A stretch of 6,094 nucleotides of DNA. Source: Propionibacteriaceae bacterium. GTDB lineage: Bacteria > Actinomycetota > Actinomycetes > Propionibacteriales > Propionibacteriaceae. How positions within the stretch are numbered: the first letter of the stretch is position 1; every line of letters begins with the position of its first letter. The notes under the pieces were generated by a model. The model saw nothing but the letters and a program-made list of their open reading frames with translations, made no database searches and was not told where the DNA came from. Below are positions 1-4,538 of the stretch, one piece after another. A program made the translations under genes and the position numbers. Where the stretch lies: NCBI GenBank assembly GCA_003451975.1, contig DMIX01000229.1, forward strand, positions 1-6,094. The letters run 5' to 3'.

Positions 1-401
1 CACCATTCCTGGTGGGGGTGGTGCCGATGTTCCTGCTGCGCTGGAAACTCAATGTGCTGTCGTTCGGCGAAGAAGAAGCCCAGGCACTCGGAGTGAATAC
101 CCGCACCATTCGGCTGATCTTCATTGTGTGCGCCACTTTGCTCACCTCCAGCTCGATCGCGGTAGCCGGCATGATCGGCTGGGTCGGGCTGATCATTCCG
201 CATCTGGCTCGCCTTCTGGTAGGTCCTGATGCCCGGGTCCTACTGCCGGCGTCGCTGTTGATCGGGGCAGGTTATCTGGTGATTGTCGACGACATCGCGC
301 GAACCGCCTTCCCCACCGAGGTGCCGCTAGGCATCCTGACCGCAATCATCGGTGCACCCTTCTTCATGTTCCTGCTGGTGAAGGGACGCGACGCATGGTG
401 A
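1..401 (+). CDS. FecCD/BtuC-family ABC transporter permease, C-terminal part (5' truncated by window)
   Basis: This is the membrane subunit of a metal-chelate type ABC importer. The frame is open from base 3 (the first two bases finish a codon begun outside the window), and about 132 residues are visible, against roughly 330-340 for the whole family. It would therefore be the last 40% of the protein. Visible family signatures are the motif LSFGEEEAQALGVN, the conserved cytoplasmic stretch GWVGLIIPHLAR (the loop that contacts the ATPase in BtuC-type permeases), a following GPDAR, and the C-terminal VPLGILTAIIGAPFFMFLL, which ends in a last transmembrane helix. Hydrophobic segments before and after the PHLAR loop fit the helical core. 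The stop TGA (399-401) overlaps the ATPase start by 7 nt, which indicates translational coupling and one operon. The GTG at 12 is an internal valine codon, not a start. The family is clear; the ligand is not. Confidence 0.93.
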   Translation, partial: PFLVGVVPMFLLRWKLNVLSFGEEEAQALGVNTRTIRLIFIVCATLLTSSSIAVAGMIGWVGLIIPHLARLLVGPDARVLLPASLLIGAGYLVIVDDIARTAFPTEVPLGILTAIIGAPFFMFLLVKGRDAW

Positions 402-1180
402 CCCGATTGGCCGTCCGCGACGCCGCCTGCGGCTATGGCTCGCGCACCGTGATCGACAGCATCTCCTTCGAGGTGTCCAGCGGTGAGGTGCTGTGCCTGC
501 TCGGACCGAACGGGGTGGGCAAGACCACCTTATTCAAGACCTTGTTGGGGTTCCTGCCGCTTAAGGGCGGTTCCATGACCATTGACGGCGAAGACCTGCG
601 CGGCTGGTCGCGGAAGCGCTTCGCTCAGGTGATCGGCTATGTGCCGCAGGCACACACCCCGCCGTTCCCGTTCCGCGCCGAGCAGGTGGTGCTCATGGGA
701 CGCACCGCCCATTTGGGAGCGTTCGCCACCCCCTCGGCCACCGACGTCGCCATCGCCGAGGAGGCCATGGAGATGCTCGGCATCTCCCACTTGGCCGATC
801 GGGTGTACACCGAGATCAGTGGGGGTGAGCGCCAAATGGTGCTCATCGCCCGGGCTTTGACGCAGCGTCCGAAGCTGCTGGTGATGGACGAGCCCACCTC
901 CAATCTCGACTTCGGCAATCAGATGCGAGTGTTGAGTCGGGTGAATGCCCTGGCCGAATCCGGCCTTGGTGTGGTGATGACCACCCATGTACCTGACCAC
1001 GCCTTCTGGTGCGGCTCGAAAGTGGCGCTGCTGCGTCCGGGCGGATTCGACATCGGCACCCCGCTGGAGACGGTCACCGAAGACAGCCTGCGGCAGGTGT
1101 ACGGGGTCGAGGTGAAGCTCACCCAGACCCAGTTGGCTGACGGACGCATCGCCCGCGGCTGCGTCCCGCTCCTTACCTAA
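395..1180 (+). CDS. ABC transporter ATP-binding protein of an iron-chelate/haem/corrinoid-type importer
   Basis: This 261-residue cytoplasmic ATPase (FecE/BtuD-like) powers the adjacent permease; the length is typical. All nucleotide-binding motifs are present: Walker A GPNGVGKTT at residues 37-45 with Lys43, Q-loop Gln85 in YVPQ, ABC signature SGGERQ at 142-147, Walker B LLVMDEP at 161-167 with Glu166, D-loop SNLD at 169-172, and switch His198 in TTHVPDHAF. The THxPDHAF wording is characteristic of the FecCD-partner ATPases. The ATG at 395 is preceded by AAGGGA (381-386) at an 8-nt spacing and lies inside the permease stop region, so the two are coupled. The solute-binding protein follows after 91 nt. 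Nothing is missing and the enzyme should be active. The substrate cannot be told from this subunit. Confidence 0.95.
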   Translation: MVTRLAVRDAACGYGSRTVIDSISFEVSSGEVLCLLGPNGVGKTTLFKTLLGFLPLKGGSMTIDGEDLRGWSRKRFAQVIGYVPQAHTPPFPFRAEQVVLMGRTAHLGAFATPSATDVAIAEEAMEMLGISHLADRVYTEISGGERQMVLIARALTQRPKLLVMDEPTSNLDFGNQMRVLSRVNALAESGLGVVMTTHVPDHAFWCGSKVALLRPGGFDIGTPLETVTEDSLRQVYGVEVKLTQTQLADGRIARGCVPLLT

Positions 1181-1184
1181 GACC

Positions 1185-1205
1185 TGGGGCCTGGCGGTGG
1201 CCCCA
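1185..1205 (+). repeat. GC-rich intergenic hairpin 1 (ATPase / binding-protein gap)
   Basis: Seven-base arms TGGGGCC (1185-1191) and GGCCCCA (1199-1205) are perfect complements around a 7-base loop, starting four bases after the ATPase stop. No T-run follows, so it is not a classical intrinsic terminator. By inference it could protect the upstream mRNA end, or partly reduce read-through so that transporter subunits are made in different amounts. Confidence 0.5.
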
Positions 1206-1235
1206 CGACGGCACGAGCCACGCCGCCATCACGAC

Positions 1236-1250
1236 CCGGCCGCTGGCCGG
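1236..1250 (+). repeat. GC-rich intergenic hairpin 2, just upstream of the binding-protein RBS
   Basis: The arms CCGGCC (1236-1241) and GGCCGG (1245-1250) pair perfectly around the triloop GCT. The hairpin ends five bases before the ribosome binding site GGAAGGGG (1256-1263). It could form a stable 5' end for a processed binding-protein message, as is common where the solute-binding protein is needed in excess over the membrane parts. That role is inferred from position only. Confidence 0.45.
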
Positions 1251-1271
1251 CCTATGGAAGGGGACCTGAGA

Positions 1272-2375
1272 ATGAAAAAGAGACTTCACTGGGTGGCGAT
1301 ACTGGCGGGGTTGGCTACGGCTTTCACAGCCCTGACCGGCTGTGCGACCAGTTCCGGAGCGGCCGAGAACACCACGGTAGCCACGCGAACCGTCACCGAC
1401 GCCGCCGGACGCAGCATCGAGATTCCCACGACCATCAACACCGTCTATTGCGCGGTGCCGACGGCCGAGCCCATGGTCTATTCGCTGGCCCCGGAGAAGC
1501 TCGCCGCCTGGGTGAATGCTCCCAGCGATGCGATCAAGCCTTTCCTCATCGAGAAGGCGCGCACCCTGCCGGCGGTCGGCGGCTGGATGGGCGAGAAGTC
1601 CACCGCCAACATGGAGGAGATCATCAAACTCAGCCCGGATCTGATCGTGGTCATGACTTCGACCGGCATCAACACCAATGGCAAGCAGTTGGCTGAGACC
1701 ATTCAGTCCAAGACCGGGCGTCCCGTGGTGCTGATGGACTCCAGCCTGGACAAGACGGCGGCCACCTACCGCGAACTGGGCGACTGGCTGGGGGTCAGCG
1801 AGCGCGCCGAGAAGCTGGCCGCCTACAGCGAGAAGACCTTCACTGACGTGGCCGCGCAGGCAGCCACGGTGCCTGCCGACAAGAAGGTGTCGGTGTATTA
1901 CGCCGAAGGCGCTACCGGCCTCACGACCGACCCGAGCGGTTCGGATCACACCGAGGTCATCGACTTCGTGGGTGGCAAGAATGTGGCCGATGTGGAGATG
2001 AAGGCCGGCCAGGGCATGACGCCGGTGTCGCTGGAGCAGGTCGCCAGTTGGGATCCCGATGTCATTCTGGTCAGCCCCTGGTCGGGCGGATCGGATGCCT
2101 ACAAGCTGATCACTACCGATGCGAAGTGGGCCGAGCTGTCGGCGGTGAAGAATCACCGCGTCTACACGGTGCCGGCGATTCCGTTCAACTGGACCGACCG
2201 TCCGCCGAGCGCAGCGCGGGTGATCGGGGTGCAGTGGCTGGGGAACCTGCTGTATCCCGATCAGATCAGCCTGGACATCACGGCTCAGGTCAAGGAGTTC
2301 TACGCCACCTTCTACAACGTGGAGTTGACCGAGGACCAGGTGGCCACCGTCCTGACCAACGCCACGGCGAGCTGA
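1272..2375 (+). CDS. Lipoprotein solute-binding protein of the ABC importer (class III, TroA/BtuF-like fold)
   Basis: This is the extracytoplasmic, membrane-anchored receptor that hands ligand to the FecCD permease; 367 residues. The start is taken at ATG 1272, not the in-frame ATG at 1197, because it has GGAAGGGG (1256-1263) at 8 nt and opens with a proper lipoprotein signal: MKKR, a hydrophobic stretch, then lipobox LTGC with the lipidated Cys24. The N-lobe begins with VTDAAGRSIEIP (41-52), the usual opening of periplasmic_binding_protein_2 proteins, and contains NMEEIIKLSPDLIVV (113-127). The C-lobe has VSLEQVASWDPDVILV and, near the end, FNWTDRPPSAAR (from about residue 305) followed by WLGNLLYPD. 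The latter pattern recalls the HemV-2/MolA-like subgroup rather than classical hydroxamate siderophore receptors. It lies 8 nt before the radical SAM gene, whose weak RBS GAGG (2374-2377) overlaps this stop codon. Ligands to consider are an iron chelate, haem, a corrinoid, molybdate or tungstate. Confidence 0.92.
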   Translation: MKKRLHWVAILAGLATAFTALTGCATSSGAAENTTVATRTVTDAAGRSIEIPTTINTVYCAVPTAEPMVYSLAPEKLAAWVNAPSDAIKPFLIEKARTLPAVGGWMGEKSTANMEEIIKLSPDLIVVMTSTGINTNGKQLAETIQSKTGRPVVLMDSSLDKTAATYRELGDWLGVSERAEKLAAYSEKTFTDVAAQAATVPADKKVSVYYAEGATGLTTDPSGSDHTEVIDFVGGKNVADVEMKAGQGMTPVSLEQVASWDPDVILVSPWSGGSDAYKLITTDAKWAELSAVKNHRVYTVPAIPFNWTDRPPSAARVIGVQWLGNLLYPDQISLDITAQVKEFYATFYNVELTEDQVATVLTNATAS

Positions 2376-2383
2376 GGCCGACG

Positions 2384-3274
2384 ATGAACACCACAACATC
2401 GGTGGCCGAACTGCTGGCCTTAGGTGATGAGGAACTCTTCGCGCGAGCCCAGGCAGACCGCGCGGACCTGCCTCAGTTCACCTGGTCGCCCAATTTGATC
2501 AATCCGGCCTGCCGGACCGATCCACGCTGCGAGCACTGCAAGTGGGAGTGCTTCAAGACCGAGCAGCAGATGTTCGAGGCGCGCCGTCCGATCGACCAGA
2601 TCCTGGCCCAGGCCGAGGTTCAGGTCAGCATGGGGGTGAAGCGGATCCTGATGCCTTCGGGATGGTTGGGTTATCACCTGCCCAGCTATTTCTTCGCCTC
2701 GGTGCGGGCGGTCAAGGAGCGCTTCGACGTGGAGGTCTTCGGCCTCAGCGGTGCCATCGATCGGGAGTCCTTGGCGGGGTTGAAGGACGCCGGTATGGGT
2801 GGCTACTGGTGCGGGCTGGAGTCGATCAACGAGGAGATCTATCGGCGCTTCCGGCCTGGCGGCGACACCCTCGCTGATCGGCTGGAGACGATTGCGAATG
2901 TCCAAGATCTCGGGCTGAAGCTGCAGAGCGGCTTCGTGCTGGGTTTCGGTCTGCCTGAGGCTGATGTGATCGCCAGCTTAGAACTGTTGGCTGGAATGGA
3001 GCTGAACAGCTTGGTGATTCAGCCGTTCATCCCGTTCCCGCACACCGGAATGGCTGCTGAGGATCCCGTGAACCCGCACTATTGGGCCCGGGTGGTCGCC
3101 GCGGCAGGGATCTACCTGCCGAAGGTCAATGTGATCATCACCGAGGCCGACGGGCCGCACGCGAACTTCGCCACTTTGACCGGTGCGAATGTGTGGCCGA
3201 CCTTCCCGAAACTGTTCGCCGGAGGCAATCAGCAGCCTGAGTCCACTGGGCTGACGTTGCCGAAAGCAGGCTGA
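2384..3274 (+). CDS. Radical SAM protein, BioB/HydE/HmdB-like, with atypical CX5CX2C cluster motif
   Basis: This is a 296-residue enzyme expected to bind a [4Fe-4S] cluster and S-adenosylmethionine and do radical chemistry in the cytoplasm. The cluster motif is CRTDPRCEHCKWEC: Cys43, Cys49, Cys52 plus Cys56. The spacing is therefore C-X5-C-X2-C instead of CX3CX2C, the same spacing as I recall for HmdB (HcgA) of [Fe]-hydrogenase cofactor synthesis. Other BioB/HydE-like signatures are VKRILMPSGW (85-94), DAGMGGYWCGLESIN (135-149, with the conserved Glu146), GFVLGFGLPE (183-192) and QPFIPFPHTGM, which parallels the FIPxPGT strand of HydE/BioB. Length suits a single TIM-barrel with a short C-terminal part. 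The start is ATG 2384, 8 nt after the binding-protein stop, with GAGG at 2374-2377. The frame is open upstream to 2048 but that stretch is the binding-protein gene read out of frame. Being last in a transporter operon suggests it modifies, degrades or supplies the transported compound. The exact reaction is unknown. Confidence 0.88.
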   Translation: MNTTTSVAELLALGDEELFARAQADRADLPQFTWSPNLINPACRTDPRCEHCKWECFKTEQQMFEARRPIDQILAQAEVQVSMGVKRILMPSGWLGYHLPSYFFASVRAVKERFDVEVFGLSGAIDRESLAGLKDAGMGGYWCGLESINEEIYRRFRPGGDTLADRLETIANVQDLGLKLQSGFVLGFGLPEADVIASLELLAGMELNSLVIQPFIPFPHTGMAAEDPVNPHYWARVVAAAGIYLPKVNVIITEADGPHANFATLTGANVWPTFPKLFAGGNQQPESTGLTLPKAG

Positions 3275-3278
3275 CCGG

Positions 3279-3343
3279 ATCTTGCACCCAGGTCGTCGTA
3301 GAGACCCCCTTTGGAGTCTGAAAACACGATCTGGGTGCAAGAT
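3279..3343. repeat. Large imperfect palindrome (possible MITE-like or dispersed repeat, or bidirectional transcription stop)
   Basis: The arms ATCTTGCACCCAG (3279-3291) and CTGGGTGCAAGAT (3331-3343) are perfect 13-bp complements. After one G-T pair the stem continues with TCGT (3293-3296) against ACGA (3326-3329), giving about 18 bp. The 29-base loop holds a second smaller stem, AGAC (3302-3305) with GTCT (3316-3319). It starts five bases after the radical SAM stop. No T-run follows on either strand, and no target-site duplication is evident in the immediate flanks. It may be a terminator without a U-tract or a small mobile or dispersed element. The long, nearly symmetric arms favour the latter. 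Confidence 0.7.
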
Positions 3344-3395
3344 TGCGCCACACGCCTGGCCGCGAGGGCTCTAAGCAGCTTTCATCAGGTGTTCA

Positions 3396-3423
3396 TTGCC
3401 TTGTCACTGAAGGCAGCTACCCT
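3396..3423 (+). promoter_or_regulatory. Putative promoter of the HAD phosphatase gene
   Basis: A TTGCCT box (3396-3401) stands 16 nt before TACCCT (3418-3423), which fits the loose TTGnCn / TAnnnT pattern of actinobacterial housekeeping promoters. It would start transcription near 3429-3431, giving a nearly leaderless message for the ATG at 3433. The region 3344-3395 between the palindrome and this promoter shows no gene or clear motif. The call rests on pattern only. Confidence 0.35.
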
Positions 3424-3432
3424 GGGGACAAG

Positions 3433-4281
3433 ATGAATAACAGTGAATACGCGGCTTGGAGGCCGCAAGTGGTAGCACTGGATATCGACGGAACGCTCGT
3501 TGATCACGAGGGAGTGCTACCCACCGAGTTGCGTCGGACGATCCGACGCATTGCGATGGCCGGAACGCCGGTCATCCTGACGACAGGACGCGCCTGGCTC
3601 GCCACGCGCCCCGTCTTTGAGGAACTCGACCTGCCCGCAGGTCCGGCAATCTGCTCCAACGGAGCGGTCACCGTTCAGTTCCCGCCTTTCGAGTTAATCA
3701 ACACCCGCACCTTTGATGCCGCCGACGTGGTGGCACGGGTACTGGAAGAGCATCCCAACGCTTCGATCGCCGCAGAGGTGATCGGAACCGGCTACCGGGT
3801 CACCCAGCCGTTCCCCGACGGGGAACTGACTGGCGACATTGAGGTGGTCTCCACCGAGCAGCTCGTCGGCGACGACGTGACGCGCATCGTGGTGCGTGAC
3901 CCCAACGCCTCCGATACCGAGTTCATCGCCTTGGCCAATCGCATTGGTCTGCACGGCGTGAGCTACCCGGTTGGTTGGAGCGCGTGGCTCGATATTGCAC
4001 CAGCTGGTGTGAACAAGGCCAGCGGCCTGCAGGGCGTGGTCGATGCGCTGGGATTCCGCGCCAACGATGTGCTCGCTATCGGCGACGGTCGCAACGACGT
4101 CGAGATGCTGCAGTGGGCCGGGCGGGGCGTCGCCGTGGGCGATGCTCCTGTCGATGTGCAATCCGCCGCAGATCACGTCACCGGTTGCTTCGCCGACGGC
4201 GGCACCAACGAAGAGTTGGAACGCTGGTTCACCCGCGGACGCAGCTTCGCGCGGCCGCTCAGCAAGGTCAGCGTCGGCTGA
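3433..4281 (+). CDS. Cof-type HAD-IIB family sugar-phosphate/phosphate-ester hydrolase
   Basis: This 282-residue soluble phosphatase belongs to the haloacid dehalogenase superfamily, subclass IIB. Motif I is DIDGTL with nucleophile Asp17 and acid/base Asp19. Motif II is ILTTGR with Thr50/Thr51 and Arg53. Motif III is Lys195 in GVNKASGL. Motif IV is GDGRNDVEML with Asp218, Asn221 and Asp222, which bind Mg2+. The C2-type cap lies between motifs II and III, roughly residues 80-190, as in Cof/YbiV-like enzymes. Members dephosphorylate sugar phosphates, FMN or other small phosphates, and specificity cannot be read here. Start ATG 3433 is chosen because DIDGTL then lies near the N-terminus, as usual; an in-frame ATG at 3343 overlaps the palindrome and would add 30 residues of no family match. 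GGGG (3424-3427) could act as RBS, unless the transcript is leaderless. It appears to be its own unit, bounded by a promoter and a hairpin. Confidence 0.92.
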   Translation: MNNSEYAAWRPQVVALDIDGTLVDHEGVLPTELRRTIRRIAMAGTPVILTTGRAWLATRPVFEELDLPAGPAICSNGAVTVQFPPFELINTRTFDAADVVARVLEEHPNASIAAEVIGTGYRVTQPFPDGELTGDIEVVSTEQLVGDDVTRIVVRDPNASDTEFIALANRIGLHGVSYPVGWSAWLDIAPAGVNKASGLQGVVDALGFRANDVLAIGDGRNDVEMLQWAGRGVAVGDAPVDVQSAADHVTGCFADGGTNEELERWFTRGRSFARPLSKVSVG

Positions 4282-4294
4282 TTCACGCCACCTT

Positions 4295-4323
4295 CGACCA
4301 GCAGCCTTAGGGCTGTCTGGTCG
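4295..4323 (+). terminator. Hairpin terminator after the HAD gene (no T-tract)
   Basis: CGACCAGCAGCC (4295-4306) pairs with GGCTG (4311-4315) and CTGGTCG (4317-4323), a 12-bp stem with a single bulged T at 4316 and a TTAG tetraloop, beginning 14 nt after the HAD stop. No run of T follows, which is common for hairpin terminators of high-GC actinobacteria. It separates the HAD transcript from helR. Confidence 0.65.
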
Positions 4324-4432
4324 CTGAGGTGTGTCCGGCGGCGGCCCTCGCCAATGACTGCGTCAGGAGACAATTCGCGGACGGGCACCGGCGAGCATCA
4401 ACCCTTGCCACTTCCAACATATAGCCTCACCC

Positions 4433-4451
4433 GGGCCTTGCCGCAAGGCCC
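4433..4451. promoter_or_regulatory. Rifamycin-associated element (RAE)-like 19-bp palindrome upstream of helR
   Basis: GGGCCTTGC (4433-4441), a single central C (4442) and GCAAGGCCC (4443-4451) form a perfect 19-bp palindrome. Read on the minus strand it is GGGCCTTGCGGCAAGGCCC. The RAE known from actinobacterial rifamycin-resistance genes is, as I recall, GGGGCTTGCGGCAAGGCCC, so the two differ at one base. The element is required for rifamycin-induced expression of such genes. It lies 87 nt upstream of the helR start, which agrees with the gene identity. The region 4324-4432 before it shows no gene; a TTGCCA (4405-4410) and an AT-rich CATATAG (4418-4424) are there but badly spaced. Confidence 0.82.
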
Positions 4452-4468
4452 CGGTGCGGGGGCACAAT
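4438..4468 (+). promoter_or_regulatory. Possible helR promoter overlapping the RAE
   Basis: TTGCCG (4438-4443), part of the palindrome itself, could serve as the -35 box. CACAAT (4463-4468), 19 nt further on, could be the -10 box. This would start the message near 4475 and leave a leader of about 65 nt. The spacing is slightly long and the boxes are partial matches, so this is tentative. Confidence 0.35.
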
Positions 4469-4482
4469 CGATCCCTCCGATC

Positions 4483-4500
4483 CGGTGCCCGGCGGCGCCG
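4483..4500 (+). repeat. helR leader hairpin
   Basis: CGGTGCC (4483-4489) pairs with GGCGCCG (4494-4500) through seven pairs including one T-G wobble, around the loop CGGC. It lies in the predicted untranslated leader, 38 nt before the helR start codon. It may only be GC-rich background folding. Confidence 0.4.
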
Positions 4501-4519
4501 TTGAGGCGAAAGATCTCAC

Positions 4520-4532
4520 CCTCCGAAGGAGG
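4520..4532 (+). promoter_or_regulatory. helR ribosome binding site, inside a small sequestering hairpin
   Basis: AAGGAGG (4526-4532) is a near-perfect Shine-Dalgarno sequence 6 nt before GTG 4539 and decides that start. The five bases CCTCC (4520-4524) are the exact complement of GGAGG (4528-4532), with GAA as loop, so the site can fold on itself and hide from the ribosome. The SD assignment is firm; a regulatory role of the fold is inference. Confidence 0.7.
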
Positions 4533-4538
4533 ACGCCC

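Noticed and set aside
1197..1271. Upstream in-frame start for the binding protein
   Set aside because: It would add 25 residues ahead of the lipoprotein signal and begin inside hairpin 1. The ATG at 1272 has the better RBS and a signal peptide directly at its start.
2048..2383. N-terminal extension of the radical SAM protein
   Set aside because: These bases encode the binding-protein C-lobe in another frame. The extension is Arg/Gly/Gln-rich and not radical SAM-like, and ATG 2384 has an RBS.
1173..2399. A 408-codon open frame on the minus strand over the binding-protein gene
   Set aside because: It is rich in His, Gly, Arg and Gln with no recognisable motif, and lies opposite a gene with signal peptide, lipobox and family motifs. 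Long antisense frames are expected in high-GC DNA.
3343..3432. N-terminal extension of the HAD phosphatase
   Set aside because: It starts in the arm of the palindrome and has no family match. DIDGTL is near the N-terminus only with the start at 3433.
3975..4327. Two overlapping plus-strand frames within and beyond the HAD gene end
   Set aside because: Their compositions (Arg-rich or Ser/Ala/Pro-rich) are those of shifted frames. The HAD frame carries motifs III and IV at the same bases.
4405..4427. Promoter formed by TTGCCA and TATAGC/TAGCCT before the RAE
   Set aside because: The boxes are only 9-11 nt apart, too close for a sigma-70-type promoter. An isolated -10 box cannot be excluded but is not supported.
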